DNA of 64,000 nucleotides from an uncultured Pseudomonadota bacterium (lineage in GTDB: Bacteria > Pseudomonadota > Gammaproteobacteria > Methylococcales > Methylomonadaceae): NCBI GenBank assembly GCA_903848935.1, contig CAINHO010000028.1:1-64000 (forward strand), in the 5' to 3' direction. Shown here piece by piece: positions 35,932 through 46,112 of the stretch; within the stretch, counting starts at the first letter, position 1; each line of letters opens with the position of its first letter. Under the pieces are notes generated by a model. It worked only from the letters and a program-made list of their open reading frames with translations, was not told the DNA's origin and searched no databases. The position numbers were made by a program, and so were the translations under genes.

Positions 35932-38145
35932 ATGAAAACTAACATAGTAAGCTTCAAGACGAAAATTACATTAGGATTTTTTGCCATTATTGGCTTAATG
36001 GTAGTTGTGATTATTTCTACGCTGGTCAACTATGCCCGCACAGAACAGGATTTGCAAAAAATTAAAGATGTCTTTTTGCCAAACGCCTTATTATCAGGAC
36101 AAATGGCGCGTGACATTGTGCAAGTTCAACAGTTTTTAAATAATGTATCCGCAACACGCAATAATGCCGGTTATACCGATGCCGAGCGTTCGCGTGAAGA
36201 TTTTAAAAGTGGGCTTGAACAATATCGACAATATACGGCGAATGATGCCAACAAATTAAAAGCAATTGATACCTTAGAACTGGGTTTTAATGCGTTTTAT
36301 ACCGATGGTAAACGTATGACAGAAGCCTATTTGAACGAAGGTTCAGAAACTGGTAATCAAATTATGGGCGATTTTGATCATGCCGCCAGCAAGTTGTCTT
36401 CACAAATGATTCGATTAAGAAACAGTGAATCGAACGGCGCAAAAGCCAGCATCCAAAACATTTTTGATAACACACATCAAATGCAAAAAACTTTGTTGAT
36501 AATGGCGTTTGTAATTATCGCAATCGCCGTTGCTATTGCGTTGTTGTTAAGTCGTTATTTAGGCAATCAAATTGGTGTTGATCCCGCGCACGCGAAGGGA
36601 ATTGCCAAAGAAATCGCGGACGGAAATTTATCGCGTGAAATTACACTTCGCAAAGGTGACAAGGACAGTTTGTTGCATTCGATCAAAAATATGCAGCAAA
36701 AATTGTTGGTTCGTCGAACCGAAGAAAGGCAAACCGCCGCCGAAATTTTACGCATTAAAATTGGGTTAGATAATGCGAGCAAGGGCATTATGATGGCGGA
36801 TAATAATCGAAACCTTGTTTATTTGAATGATGCGGCGAAGAAGATATTGCAACAATACGAATCTGAAATCGAAGATAAATCCGCGCATTTTGATGTTGAA
36901 AATTTGATTGGTTTGAACATCGATATGTTTCACCAAAATTCTGCCCATCAAATGAAATTACTCGATTCGCTGACGGAAAGTATTTTTTCGTATGCGAAAC
37001 TGGGCAGTCGCACAATGACCATTGTTGCCAGTCCAATAATGAATGAACGCGGAGAACGTTTAGGGACGGTTGCTGAATGGTACGATTGCACGGCGGAAGT
37101 TATTGTTGAACAAGAAGTGGCTGAAATTGTTAATGCTGCCGGTCGGGGTGATTTTTCACACCGATTTAATTTGGAAGGCAAAGAAGACTTTTTACTTGAT
37201 TTAACCCAAGGTTTAAATCAATTGTTAAATACTTGCGAAACCGGTTTGAACGACATCGCGCAAGTATTAGCCGCAATTTCGAATGGCGATTTAACAAAAA
37301 AGATTACCCACGATTATGAAGGGACTTTCGGACAGCTTAAACAAGATGCCAATACAACGGTTGAAAAACTCAATGTAATGATTGAGCAAATCATAAGCGC
37401 GACGGATAGCATTCATAGTGGTTCAAAAGAAATTGCGGCGGGTAATCATGATTTGTCGCATCGCACTGAATTACAAGCGGCTAGTTTGCAAGAAACCGCC
37501 GCAAGTATGGCGCAATTAACGCAAGCGGTAGTGAACAATGTTCATAATGCCCAGCAAGCGAATGGCTTAGTGATAAATTCCGTAAATATCGCCATGGAAG
37601 GCGGAAAAGTCGTTGAGAATGTAATTGAGATGATGAGCGGTATCAATGAATCATCGCATCGTATCGAAGATATAATCGCTGTGATTGATGATATTGCTTT
37701 CCAAACCAACATTCTTGCGTTGAATGCAGCAGTAGAAGCGGCGCGAGCCGGTGAGCAAGGTAAAGGTTTTGCGGTAGTGGCTGTGGAAGTTCGCAATTTA
37801 GCACAACGCTCCGCGCTCGCGGCTGATGAAATCAAAAAATTGATTGCTGATTCAGTGACTAAAGTGAATAGCGGTGGTCAATTAGTAGAGCAAGCGGGAC
37901 ATACGATGGATAAAATCATTATTTCTATTCAAGGTGTTACGCAAATTATGGGTGAAATTAGTGGTGCATCCGCAGAACAGAATGCGGATATTATTCAAGT
38001 CAATCAAGCTATTAGCAAAATGGATAATGCGACACAACAAAACGCAGCTTTAGTTGAGCAATCTGCGGCAGCCGCTGAATCACTCGAAGAACAAGCGCAA
38101 AATTTAGCCGTTGTGATACGAAATTTCAAAATAGAAGAAAGTTGA
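35932..38145 (+). CDS. Methyl-accepting chemotaxis protein with PAS module
   Basis: 737 residues. Helix one is near residues 11-33, a periplasmic four-helix-bundle-like sensor spans about 34-185, helix two about 187-206, then a HAMP-like segment ([15 protein letters not shown]), a PAS-like region at about 270-400 ([18 protein letters not shown]) and a second HAMP-like stretch ([15 protein letters not shown]). The signalling hairpin tip [29 protein letters not shown] is canonical. It ends IEES, so there is no CheR-tethering pentapeptide. The PAS part could bind a cofactor or ligand. The Pho box upstream and phoB-phoR 68 bases downstream suggest a role in phosphate starvation behaviour (inference). 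A 12-codon frame at 35904-35942 overlaps its start. Confidence 0.92.
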   Translation: MKTNIVSFKTKITLGFFAIIGLMVVVIISTLVNYARTEQDLQKIKDVFLPNALLSGQMARDIVQVQQFLNNVSATRNNAGYTDAERSREDFKSGLEQYRQYTANDANKLKAIDTLELGFNAFYTDGKRMTEAYLNEGSETGNQIMGDFDHAASKLSSQMIRLRNSESNGAKASIQNIFDNTHQMQKTLLIMAFVIIAIAVAIALLLSRYLGNQIGVDPAHAKGIAKEIADGNLSREITLRKGDKDSLLHSIKNMQQKLLVRRTEERQTAAEILRIKIGLDNASKGIMMADNNRNLVYLNDAAKKILQQYESEIEDKSAHFDVENLIGLNIDMFHQNSAHQMKLLDSLTESIFSYAKLGSRTMTIVASPIMNERGERLGTVAEWYDCTAEVIVEQEVAEIVNAAGRGDFSHRFNLEGKEDFLLDLTQGLNQLLNTCETGLNDIAQVLAAISNGDLTKKITHDYEGTFGQLKQDANTTVEKLNVMIEQIISATDSIHSGSKEIAAGNHDLSHRTELQAASLQETAASMAQLTQAVVNNVHNAQQANGLVINSVNIAMEGGKVVENVIEMMSGINESSHRIEDIIAVIDDIAFQTNILALNAAVEAARAGEQGKGFAVVAVEVRNLAQRSALAADEIKKLIADSVTKVNSGGQLVEQAGHTMDKIIISIQGVTQIMGEISGASAEQNADIIQVNQAISKMDNATQQNAALVEQSAAAAESLEEQAQNLAVVIRNFKIEES

Positions 38146-38213
38146 TAAATACTTTTTTAATTAAATTTTTTGAAAACACACTCTTTCTTTCATTTCATTT
38201 TTAACCTTTAAAT

Positions 38214-38906
38214 ATGCCAAATTTTATTATTCTCGTTGTTGAAGACGAAGATGCCATTAGAGAAATGTTAGTCGTGGTGTTAGAACAAGCGAGCTTCACT
38301 GTGCAAGCCGTGTCGAATGCCGAAGAAGCGCAGCGTTTTTTAAATGACACACTCCCCGATTTAATTTTATTAGATTGGATGTTACCGAATTTGAACGGTG
38401 TGGAATGGGCGCGACGGTTACGCAAAGAGCCGATTTACCAAGAATTGCCGATTATTTTACTCACCGCGCGGGGTGAAGAAGAAGACAAAATTCGTGGCTT
38501 TGGTTGTGGCATTGATGATTACATGACGAAACCTTTTTCGCCGCGTGAATTGGTGGCACGATTACGCGCCGTGCTTCGCCGTAGCAGTAAACATCAATGG
38601 TCGCCGCAAATTATGGCGGGCGATTTAACGCTCGATACTGAACAACATCGTTTGACTATTGGCGATAAAACCGTTGAAGTCAGTCCAACTGAATTTCGCT
38701 TAATGCAGTTTTTCATGACGCACCCTGATAAAGTATTCAATCGCACACAATTACTCGATCAAGTTTGGGGACGCAGTGTGTATATTGAAGAGCGCACGGT
38801 AGATGTTCATATTCGTCGTTTACGCAAAATTTTAGAAACTTATGGACGCGAAGAATTAGTCCAAACCGTACGCGGCTTTGGCTATCGTTTTTCAGTCACG
38901 CAATAA
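38214..38906 (+). CDS. phoB: Phosphate regulon response regulator PhoB
   Basis: 230 residues. The receiver domain has VVEDEDAIREM, phospho-acceptor D54 (LILLDWMLPN), LLTARGEEEDK and MTKPFSPRELVAR. The OmpR/PhoB-type winged helix follows with VSPTEFRLMQFFMTHPDKVFN and VDVHIRRLRKIL near the end. The WMLP after D54 and the C-terminal VRGFGYRFS are PhoB-like. It is encoded directly before phoR (11-base gap). Being after a receptor with a Pho box supports autoregulation. Confidence 0.95.
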   Translation: MPNFIILVVEDEDAIREMLVVVLEQASFTVQAVSNAEEAQRFLNDTLPDLILLDWMLPNLNGVEWARRLRKEPIYQELPIILLTARGEEEDKIRGFGCGIDDYMTKPFSPRELVARLRAVLRRSSKHQWSPQIMAGDLTLDTEQHRLTIGDKTVEVSPTEFRLMQFFMTHPDKVFNRTQLLDQVWGRSVYIEERTVDVHIRRLRKILETYGREELVQTVRGFGYRFSVTQ

Positions 38907-38917
38907 CGGAGTGATGA

Positions 38918-40192
38918 ATGGCAATCTGGCAACGTGAAATAATTACTTTTTTACTGTTATTTTTTACGATTTGTATTATCGGGTTATTTACGAAATTATT
39001 TTTGCCATTGCTTTTAGCCTTGACGCTATTTTCGTTATGTCGCCATTTGTATCAAATCCATCGTTTTGAAAAATGGTTGCGTAGCGGTGGGCAAAGCGAT
39101 TACCCAAAAACGACCGGCGTGTGGGAAGAAATTTATTATCACGTTTATCGGATTAAAAAAAATAACAAACGCCGTAAAAAGAAACTCAGCAAAATGGTTG
39201 ACCAGTTTCGACAATCGACTGAAGCCTTGCCCGATGCCGCCGTGGTGCTAAATTCCGGTGATGAAATTGAATGGGCAAATAAAGCCGCTCGTGATGTTTT
39301 AGGTTTAAAGCAATCCGATAAAGGGCAGCGCATTCCGAACCTGATTCGTTTCCCCGAATTCATTCAGTATTTGAAATCCAAAGAATATAACGAACCAGTC
39401 ATTTTACCTTCACCTATCAATAACCAAATTACTTTAGCGGTGCGTATTATCAATTACGGTGCGGGTTTGCGATTATTATTGGCGCAAGATGTCACGCAGT
39501 TAAAACAAATGGAACGGATGCGAAAAGATTTTGTTGCGAATGTATCACACGAATTACGCACGCCTTTGACAGTAATTAAAGGCTATTTGGAAACCTTGCA
39601 AGATGTCGATTCGGGTATGTCGCCGTTGTTGACCAATTCGCTGAAAAATATGCTCGGGCAGGCGGATCGTATGCAATATCTGGTTGATGATTTATTACTA
39701 TTGGCGCATTTAGAAACCCAAAGTAAAAAGCACGAAGTTATCAATATCCCTGCATTACTTACGCAAATTTGCCATGAACATGAAGCAATTCTCGAAGACG
39801 GACGCATTCAATTGACATTAGATTCTGATGCTCAATTGGTTGGCGAAGAACATGAATTACGCAGTGCTTTTACTAATTTAATTGGCAATGCGTTGAAATA
39901 CTCGCCTGAAAATACGCCGGTGAAAATTCATTGGTATCAAACACCGGATGCACTTTTGCTAGACGTTATTGATCAAGGCGAAGGGATTTCAACTGCCGAT
40001 ATTTCGCGGGTAACGGAACGATTTTATCGTGTTGAAACCAAGCGTGATCGAAAAGTAAATGGCACGGGCTTAGGGTTAGCGATTGTGAAACACGTTTTAA
40101 TGCGGCATGATGCACACCTCATTATTCATAGTGAATGGGGCAAAGGCAGTTGTTTTCAGTGTACTTTTCCACTTCAACGGTTAGGCGAATAA
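38918..40192 (+). CDS. phoR: Phosphate regulon sensor kinase PhoR
   Basis: 424 residues, the usual length. Two N-terminal hydrophobic helices (FLLLFFTICIIGLF; LPLLLALTLFSL) with no real periplasmic loop are PhoR-like. A charged linker (KKNNKRRKKK), a PAS domain at about 95-200, the HisKA box VSHELRTPLTVIKGYLE with H211, and the HATPase boxes NLIGNALKYSPEN, DQGEGIS and GTGLGLAIVKHVL follow. PhoR phosphorylates PhoB when phosphate is low, under Pst/PhoU control. pst genes are not in the window. Confidence 0.95.
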   Translation: MAIWQREIITFLLLFFTICIIGLFTKLFLPLLLALTLFSLCRHLYQIHRFEKWLRSGGQSDYPKTTGVWEEIYYHVYRIKKNNKRRKKKLSKMVDQFRQSTEALPDAAVVLNSGDEIEWANKAARDVLGLKQSDKGQRIPNLIRFPEFIQYLKSKEYNEPVILPSPINNQITLAVRIINYGAGLRLLLAQDVTQLKQMERMRKDFVANVSHELRTPLTVIKGYLETLQDVDSGMSPLLTNSLKNMLGQADRMQYLVDDLLLLAHLETQSKKHEVINIPALLTQICHEHEAILEDGRIQLTLDSDAQLVGEEHELRSAFTNLIGNALKYSPENTPVKIHWYQTPDALLLDVIDQGEGISTADISRVTERFYRVETKRDRKVNGTGLGLAIVKHVLMRHDAHLIIHSEWGKGSCFQCTFPLQRLGE

Positions 40193-40229
40193 TGTTTATT
40201 TCACGTCATTTTTGAGGAAGGATTGCGCC

Positions 40230-40820
40230 ATGAAAGAAACAATAAAAAAACTCTTAAACAATTTTTTAATCGGAATTTTTGCGGTTATTCCGATTGCGCT
40301 GGTGATTAAAATTTTGTTTTTCACAAAAGATTTGCTGGCAGATATGGTGCGCTTTGTTTATGGCTACGCGGACAATACGCTTTACACGATTTTATTTTTG
40401 ACGCTAAGTTTTGTAGTTTTAGTATCGATTGGACACAAATTAGCGGTTGAAGGACGGGTTTGGTTTATTACGTTGATCGATATAGCGATTGAAAAAATCC
40501 CATTTTTAAACACAATTTACCGTGTGTTGAAAAAAGTAATCAGTATGTTTTCGAGTAGCGAACAGCAGTTTGCGAAAGAAGTGGTTTATGTCGAATACCC
40601 CAAAGAGGGTATTTGGGTTCCGGCGTATGTGACCAACCGTTTTGAGACTAAATATGTGTTGTTTATTCCTACGTCACCGAATCCAACGTCAGGTTTTACG
40701 GTGATTGTGGACAAAAGCAAAGTGATTAAATCGCAAATGAACATCGAAGAAGCGAGCAGTTTTATCGTTAGCATCGGTGTGGATTATGACAAGGTTTCGG
40801 AATTGAATCAGTTGCCTTAA
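40230..40820 (+). CDS. DUF502 family membrane protein
   Basis: 196 residues from ATG 40230, eight bases after GAGGAAGGA; the ORF track starts at an upstream TTG. Two helices (FLIGIFAVIPIALVIKILFF; LYTILFLTLSFVVLVSIG) precede a soluble domain containing the DUF502 hallmarks PFLNTIYRVLKKV, EVVYVEYPKEGIWVPAYVT and FIPTSPNPTSGFTVIV. Function is unknown in bacteria. It follows phoR after 37 bases and ends at a strong terminator, so it may be the last gene of the pho-linked transcript. Confidence 0.9.
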   Translation: MKETIKKLLNNFLIGIFAVIPIALVIKILFFTKDLLADMVRFVYGYADNTLYTILFLTLSFVVLVSIGHKLAVEGRVWFITLIDIAIEKIPFLNTIYRVLKKVISMFSSSEQQFAKEVVYVEYPKEGIWVPAYVTNRFETKYVLFIPTSPNPTSGFTVIVDKSKVIKSQMNIEEASSFIVSIGVDYDKVSELNQLP

Positions 40821-40835
40821 AGAAATTCGGACAAT

Positions 40836-40873
40836 AAAAAAGGCTCAAGGTGAATTCACATTGAGCCTTTTTT
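40836..40873. terminator. Bidirectional intrinsic terminator between DUF502 gene and oadB
   Basis: AAAAAA GGCTCAA (40836-40848) and TTGAGCC TTTTTT (40861-40873) flank an inner palindrome GTGAATTCAC. Both strands thus carry a GC stem followed by six Us, serving the two convergent units. Confidence 0.93.
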
Positions 40874-40886
40874 GTTTGAGCAAAAA

Positions 40887-42014
40887 TTACTTGATCAAAC
40901 TTAACAACACACCTGCTGCCACAGCTGAACCAATCACACCCGCTACATTTGGCCCCATCGCGTGCATCAACAAGAAATTATGCGGATTACTTTCTAAACC
41001 AATTTTGTTTGCGACTCGTGCCGCCATCGGAACGGCTGAAACGCCCGCCGCACCAATCAACGGGTTAATCGGCGTATCGCTAAAGCGATTCATCAATTTC
41101 GCCATCATCACGCCGGACGCGGTACCAATTGCAAACGCCACCGCGCCTAATGCCAAAATCCCTAACGTCTTAACTTGCAAAAACGCTTCGGCACTGAGCT
41201 TTGAACCGACCGCTAGCCCTAAGAAAATCGTCACGATGTTAATCAGTTCGTTTTGCGCGGTTTGACTTAAACGATCCACCACTCCGCAGGCATTCATCAA
41301 ATTACCAAATGCAAACATTCCGACTAACGGCGTGGCTGACGGCAATAACAAAATCGACAACAACAATAACGTCAACGGGAAAATAATTTTTTCAACTTTG
41401 CTGACGTGACGTAGCTGCTTCATTTCGATTTTACGTTCGGCTTCGGTGGTCAACGCTCGCATAATCGGCGGTTGAATCAACGGCACTAACGCCATGTACG
41501 AGTAAGCTGCCACGGCAATCGCACCCAATAAATCAGGCGCAAGTTTCGATGCCACATAAATCGCCGTTGGGCCATCTGCGCCCCCGATAATACCAATTGC
41601 TGCCGCATCTTTAAGCGAAAACTCCAAACCAGGAATCACGTTTAATGCTAACGCGCCAATCAATGACGCGAAAATTCCAACTTGCGCCGCTGCACCGAGC
41701 AACAACGTTTTAGGGTTCGCTAACATCGGCCCAAAATCTGTCATCGCGCCCACGCCCATGAAAATCAACAATGGGAAAATGCCGAGCTTAATGCCGTAAT
41801 ACAGAAAATGCAGAATGCCACCTTCCTCAGCAATACCTGCAACAGGAATGTTGCTCAAAATCGCCCCAAAACCAATCGGCAATAATAACAACGGTTCAAA
41901 GCCTTTTTTTATCGCCAAAAACAGCAGCAAAAACCCCACCAGCATCATAAACGCTTGACCAGCGGTGAAGTTATAAATGCCTGTGCTGTGCCATAATGAA
42001 GTCAAATTTTCCAT
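40887..42014 (-). CDS. oadB: Sodium-pumping oxaloacetate decarboxylase beta subunit
   Basis: 375 residues, multi-helix integral membrane protein. It couples decarboxylation of carboxybiotin to Na+ export. Family blocks are clear: [45 protein letters not shown] with the essential Asp, and the C-terminal [19 protein letters not shown]. It closes the oadG-oadA-oadB unit. The same fold serves methylmalonyl-CoA, glutaconyl-CoA and malonate decarboxylases, so the substrate rests on the alpha subunit. Confidence 0.95.
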   Translation of the reverse strand: MENLTSLWHSTGIYNFTAGQAFMMLVGFLLLFLAIKKGFEPLLLLPIGFGAILSNIPVAGIAEEGGILHFLYYGIKLGIFPLLIFMGVGAMTDFGPMLANPKTLLLGAAAQVGIFASLIGALALNVIPGLEFSLKDAAAIGIIGGADGPTAIYVASKLAPDLLGAIAVAAYSYMALVPLIQPPIMRALTTEAERKIEMKQLRHVSKVEKIIFPLTLLLLSILLLPSATPLVGMFAFGNLMNACGVVDRLSQTAQNELINIVTIFLGLAVGSKLSAEAFLQVKTLGILALGAVAFAIGTASGVMMAKLMNRFSDTPINPLIGAAGVSAVPMAARVANKIGLESNPHNFLLMHAMGPNVAGVIGSAVAAGVLLSLIK

Positions 42015-42022
42015 AACAACCC

Positions 42023-43798
42023 TTAGAGCGAAACTAACACTGTGCCGCCAGAAATGGCATTACCTTCTTTGACATGAATTGCGCTGACTACGCCGGCAAA
42101 TTTAGAACGCACTTCGGTTTCCATTTTCATCGCTTCCATCAACACAACAACGTCGCCTTCTTTGACTTCGCTACCGGCATGAACGAGGATTTTCAAAATG
42201 TTGCCTGCCATTGGTGCATCAATCGTCGCGCCACTTCCAGCCACTGCCGCTAAAGGTGAAGCGGTTGAAATAGCGGGTTGAATGTTTAAGGCGGTGCCAC
42301 CTGCGGCAACCGCTACATTGAAATTTTTACCATCGACATTGACTGTGTACGTTTCAACACCAGCATCTTTTTTCGGTGCATTTGCTGCCGCAAAGGCTTC
42401 TGCATCGGGTTTGGGTTCAAACGCGCTAGGATTATTACGATTTGCCAAAAATTTCCAACCAATTTGGGCGAACAAACCGTTAATTAAAGCATCTTCTTCA
42501 ATATTTTTGCCGAGCGTGACGTTTTCAGCCTTGGCTTTTTCTTGCACGTCAGCAATCAATTTGTCCATTTCAGCGTCAATTAAATCGGCTGGGCGACAAG
42601 TAATCGGTTGTGCGCCGTTTAAGACTTTCGCCTGCAATTCAGCATTCACAGGCGCAGGAGTCACCCCGTATTCGCCTTTTAAAACGGCAGCGGTTTCTTT
42701 AGTAATTGATTTATAACGTTCGCCATTCATGACGTTCATCACCGCTTGCGTGCCGACAATTTGCGACGTGGGTGTAACCAGAGGAATGAAACCCAAATCC
42801 TCGCGGACACGCGGAATTTCTTTCATTACTTCGTCGAATTTATCTGCTGCGCCTTGTTCTTTAAGCTGACTTTCCATATTCGTCAACATGCCACCTGGCA
42901 CTTGCGACACCAAAATTCGACCGTCAACGCCTTTCAAACCGCCTTCGTATTGCGCGTATTTTTTACGCACTTCGCGGAAATATTCAGCAATGTCTTCGAG
43001 TTTGACTAAGTCCAAACCTGTGGCGCGTTTTTCGCTTTCTAAACTAGCAACGATGGTTTCTGTGGGGCTGTGACCGTAAGTCATACTCAAAGATGAAATC
43101 GCTGTATCAACGTTATCAACACCGGCTTCAATGGCTTTAATCAATGTTGCAACGCTCAAACCTGTTGTGGCATGGCAATGCAAATGAATTGGAATCGAGG
43201 TGCTTTTTTTCAATTTAGACACTAACTCAAAAGCTTCATAGGGTTTTAATAATCCTGCCATGTCTTTAATACAAATTGAATCTGCCCCCATATCTTCAAT
43301 GGTTTTGCCTAAATCAATCCACGTTTTTAACGTGTGAACTGGGCTAGTCGTATAAGAAATGGTGCCTTGCGCGTGTTTTTCAGTCCGCTTAACCGCTTTA
43401 ATCGAATGTTCAATGTTACGCATATCGTTCATTGCATCGAAAATACGAAACACGTCGATGCCATTTACCGCACAACGTTCGATGAATTTATCGACCACAT
43501 CATCGGCATAATGGCGATAACCGAGCAAATTTTGACCCCGCAACAGCATCTGTTGCGGCGTTTTCGGCATCGCGGCTTTTAAGGCACACAATCTTTCCCA
43601 CGGATCTTCGCCCAAATAACGAATGCACGCATCAAACGTCGCGCCGCCCCAGGATTCAATTGACCAATAGCCGATGTCATCTAATTGGGCGCAAATCGGC
43701 AACATATCTTCGGTGCGAATGCGCGTGGCTAAAATAGATTGGTGTGCATCACGCAAAACCACTTCGGTAATGCCTAATTTTTTGGTATTGGTAGCCAT
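42023..43798 (-). CDS. oadA: Oxaloacetate decarboxylase alpha subunit, biotin-carrying
   Basis: 591 residues. The N-terminal carboxyltransferase (TIM barrel) has [36 protein letters not shown], metal-binding [14 protein letters not shown] and the carbamylated-Lys region CIKDMAGLL. The conserved PYC/OadA domain follows, then an Ala/Pro linker and the C-terminal biotinyl domain with [12 protein letters not shown]. It transfers the carboxyl group of oxaloacetate to biotin for the OadB pump. With mdh elsewhere in the window it could balance oxaloacetate and pyruvate in C1 metabolism (inference). A short gap separates it from oadB; GGAGA precedes its ATG. Confidence 0.96.
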   Translation of the reverse strand: MATNTKKLGITEVVLRDAHQSILATRIRTEDMLPICAQLDDIGYWSIESWGGATFDACIRYLGEDPWERLCALKAAMPKTPQQMLLRGQNLLGYRHYADDVVDKFIERCAVNGIDVFRIFDAMNDMRNIEHSIKAVKRTEKHAQGTISYTTSPVHTLKTWIDLGKTIEDMGADSICIKDMAGLLKPYEAFELVSKLKKSTSIPIHLHCHATTGLSVATLIKAIEAGVDNVDTAISSLSMTYGHSPTETIVASLESEKRATGLDLVKLEDIAEYFREVRKKYAQYEGGLKGVDGRILVSQVPGGMLTNMESQLKEQGAADKFDEVMKEIPRVREDLGFIPLVTPTSQIVGTQAVMNVMNGERYKSITKETAAVLKGEYGVTPAPVNAELQAKVLNGAQPITCRPADLIDAEMDKLIADVQEKAKAENVTLGKNIEEDALINGLFAQIGWKFLANRNNPSAFEPKPDAEAFAAANAPKKDAGVETYTVNVDGKNFNVAVAAGGTALNIQPAISTASPLAAVAGSGATIDAPMAGNILKILVHAGSEVKEGDVVVLMEAMKMETEVRSKFAGVVSAIHVKEGNAISGGTVLVSL

Positions 43799-43884
43799 TT
43801 TTAATATCTCTCCTATTTGCTGTGCAGTTCTTGTAGGCGACTGGTTAGCGTTGGGTTGGCAGGTTAAAAGTTGGGGTTAAATTA

Positions 43885-44124
43885 TTAGTGCGTACTACGA
43901 TATTGGTGTACCGCTGCGGTAATTGCGGCGATATAACTCGTGTCAGTCGCAGTATTTTGGGCAACAGGAATGCTAATGCTCGACACCGGTTCTTCGTCAG
44001 GAAGATAACGTTGTATTAACCCAGACATGACGTTAATCACGATAACTAGCATGGTTAAAAATAAAAACACGATGCTCATGCCTGCAAACATCAATTCTAT
44101 GCCACTGCTCATAAGTTCTGTCAT
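43885..44124 (-). CDS. oadG: Oxaloacetate decarboxylase gamma subunit
   Basis: 79 residues with a single N-terminal helix (ELMFAGMSIVFLFLTMLVIVINVM) and a soluble C-terminus ending in the short helix AAITAAVHQYRSTH, which resembles the OadG end that contacts the alpha subunit. It is the first gene of oadGAB. It anchors OadA to OadB and may hold zinc. Sequence conservation in this family is low, so identity relies on size, topology and place. Confidence 0.88.
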   Translation of the reverse strand: MTELMSSGIELMFAGMSIVFLFLTMLVIVINVMSGLIQRYLPDEEPVSSISIPVAQNTATDTSYIAAITAAVHQYRSTH

Positions 44125-44236
44125 GGTTGCTCACTCGGTAAAAATTGTAATCGGTGCATTGTATTATAGTTTTTAAAAATTGCGTGTGTCGGTGGCGTAA
44201 TTTTTTAATGTTAATGGGGTTGATAATAAAAAAGAT

Positions 44237-44264
44237 GTGTAAGTGTCTGATTTGACGCTTACAC
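44237..44264 (+). other. Stem-loop in the yceD-rpmF leader
   Basis: GTGTAAGTGTC (44237-44247) pairs with GACGCTTACAC (44254-44264), an 11-bp stem with one G-U pair and loop TGATTT. No U-run follows, so it is not a normal terminator. It ends 23 bases before the yceD ATG, where it could affect ribosome access or protect the transcript. Confidence 0.5.
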
Positions 44265-44287
44265 CCGTTTCAATATATCATTAAGGG

Positions 44288-44812
44288 ATGCAAAATCGAC
44301 TCCCAGAAATCATTGATCCCACACATCTTGCCGATAAACGCGGCGAATTACATGGACAAATTCCAATCAAGCACTTAACTCGTTTGAGTGAAAAATTAGT
44401 CAATGATGACGGCGTTGTGACGGTTGACCTCTATTTTGGACGCGCAGGTCGCACGCCAAAAATTGACGGCAGTTTAAAAGCCACTTTGCAGCTTGAATGT
44501 CAGAATTGTTTGGAAGGTGTTGAATTTGAAATCGATCACAAAGTAAAGTTAGGTGTAGTCATCACGTTTGAACAAGTCGAACGTTTATCCGAAGAACTTG
44601 AACCTTTGTTGCTCGAAGAAGAAACGATTCTTTTAAGTACACTCGTCGAAGACGAATTGTTATTGCATTTGCCTGATTATCCCAAGCATTCGCACGATTG
44701 CATTGCAAACAAAGTAATCCGAAAACATACCGTTGCTTTCGATGAAGCAGCGACCCAAAAACCGAATCCTTTTTCCGTTTTAGCCACTTTAAAATCCACT
44801 GGAGAATCCTAA
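44288..44812 (+). CDS. yceD: YceD (DUF177) large-subunit rRNA accumulation protein
   Basis: 174 residues. The DUF177 core is visible: [22 protein letters not shown], with its CxxC, and the acidic C-terminal part [15 protein letters not shown] followed by a conserved Cys (DCIANK). YceD is needed for 23S rRNA accumulation, and the yceD-rpmF-plsX-fab order is conserved in gammaproteobacteria. AAGGG touches the ATG directly, an unusually short spacing, so translation initiation may be weak or use another signal. It overlaps the rpmF ATG by one base. Confidence 0.93.
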   Translation: MQNRLPEIIDPTHLADKRGELHGQIPIKHLTRLSEKLVNDDGVVTVDLYFGRAGRTPKIDGSLKATLQLECQNCLEGVEFEIDHKVKLGVVITFEQVERLSEELEPLLLEEETILLSTLVEDELLLHLPDYPKHSHDCIANKVIRKHTVAFDEAATQKPNPFSVLATLKSTGES

Positions 44813-44997
44813 TGGCAGTACAAAAGAGTAAAGTTACACGTTCAAGACGTGGTCAACGTCGTTCACACGACGCATTAACCGCAAAAACAATTTCACAAGA
44901 TCCAATCACTGGTGAAATGCACTTACGTCACCACATGACACCTGACGGTTATTTCAAAGGTCGTCAAATTGTAGGTTCAGCTGTTGAAATTGACTAA
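44812..44997 (+). CDS. rpmF: Ribosomal protein L32
   Basis: 61 residues, very basic at the N-terminus ([21 protein letters not shown]). The family pattern through [20 protein letters not shown] is complete. It lacks the CxxC zinc motifs, which matches the zinc-free L32 form of gammaproteobacteria. A GGAGAATCCTA stretch inside the yceD end supplies the ribosome binding site. An intrinsic terminator follows. Confidence 0.97.
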   Translation: MAVQKSKVTRSRRGQRRSHDALTAKTISQDPITGEMHLRHHMTPDGYFKGRQIVGSAVEID

Positions 44998-45023
44998 GCG
45001 TTAGTTTTTTACGAACACACAAT

Positions 45024-45057
45024 GCCGAATCAGAGTTTTTCTGATTCGGCTTCTTTT
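45024..45057 (+). terminator. Intrinsic terminator or attenuator between rpmF and plsX
   Basis: GCCGAATCAGA (45024-45034) and TCTGATTCGGC (45040-45050) form a perfect 11-bp stem with a 5-base loop, followed by TTCTTTTT. It lies 27 bases before the plsX GTG. It would end most ribosomal-protein transcripts while letting some continue into lipid genes. Confidence 0.88.
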
Positions 45058-45083
45058 TATGCACTGCGGAGCGATTAGTCAGC

Positions 45084-46112
45084 GTGAGTTTAATTATTTC
45101 CATTGATGCGATGGGCGGCGATTTCGGGGTAGCTGTTACTGTTCCCGCGTCATTAGCCCGATTACAAGAAAATCCTGCCCTAACCCTCATTCTAGTGGGC
45201 GATGAAGCCCTTTTGAATCCGTTGTTAGCGCAAGCCTTGCCAATTTATGGCGAACGATTACAGATTCAACACGCCTCGCAAACGGTGGACATGGACGAAT
45301 CACCTGCCAAAGCCCTCAAAAATAAAAAAGATTCTTCGATGCGTGTAGCGATTAACCTAGTTCGTGATGGGCGAGCCGATGCTTGCGTCAGTGCGGGAAA
45401 TACAGGTGCGTTAATGGCAACCGCTCGATTTGTGTTGAAAATGTTGGTTGGCATCGACCGCCCTGCCATTATTTCAACGTTGCCATCGATTCACGGACAC
45501 ACACATGTTTTGGATTTAGGAGCGAATGTCGATTGCACCGCCGAGCATTTATTTCAATTTGCAGTCATGGGTAACGAACTCGTGAAAGCAATTGAAGGCA
45601 TTGAAAGCCCGCGTGTCGGCTTGCTGAACATCGGCGAAGAAGATATGAAAGGCAATGAACAAGTCAAAACTGCTGCCAAATTATTAGACAATTCGCATTT
45701 GAATTACATCGGCTACGTCGAAGGGAATTCAATCAACGCGGGAAATATCAAAGTGGATTTGATTGTGTGTGACGGTTTTGTCGGGAATGTTTCGTTGAAA
45801 TCCATCGAAGGTGCGGCAAAAATGATTGCCACCACGTTAAAAGAAGCATTTTCAAAAAATTGGTTGACTAAACTCGCCGCAGTCGTTGCGTATCCCGTGT
45901 TAAAAAGCTTTAAAAATCGTATCGACCCACGTTTATACAACGGCGCGAGTTTTCTAGGTTTGCGCGGATTAGTGATTAAAAGTCACGGCGGCGCAGACGT
46001 GTTAGCGTTCAAAACAGCGATTAAATTAGCGGAAGTCGAAGTGCAACAAAACGTTATTCAAAAAATCACCGAACAAGTCGAAGCGACTTTAGCCCAGCGA
46101 GTTGCAATATGA
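45084..46112 (+). CDS. plsX: Phosphate acyltransferase PlsX
   Basis: 342 residues from a GTG start; no ATG lies before the conserved DAMGGDFG. PlsX makes acyl-phosphate from acyl-ACP for phospholipid synthesis. [60 protein letters not shown] and [19 protein letters not shown] are all present. GGAG stands 12 bases before the GTG, a loose fit. It overlaps fabH by four bases. Confidence 0.97.
   Translation: MSLIISIDAMGGDFGVAVTVPASLARLQENPALTLILVGDEALLNPLLAQALPIYGERLQIQHASQTVDMDESPAKALKNKKDSSMRVAINLVRDGRADACVSAGNTGALMATARFVLKMLVGIDRPAIISTLPSIHGHTHVLDLGANVDCTAEHLFQFAVMGNELVKAIEGIESPRVGLLNIGEEDMKGNEQVKTAAKLLDNSHLNYIGYVEGNSINAGNIKVDLIVCDGFVGNVSLKSIEGAAKMIATTLKEAFSKNWLTKLAAVVAYPVLKSFKNRIDPRLYNGASFLGLRGLVIKSHGGADVLAFKTAIKLAEVEVQQNVIQKITEQVEATLAQRVAI

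Noticed and set aside
42282-42716. 144-residue plus-strand ORF opposite oadA
   Set aside because: It is a shadow of the strongly supported oadA C-terminal region; composition is Ala/Ser-rich as expected from antisense of Ala/Lys/Glu codons, with no start signal.
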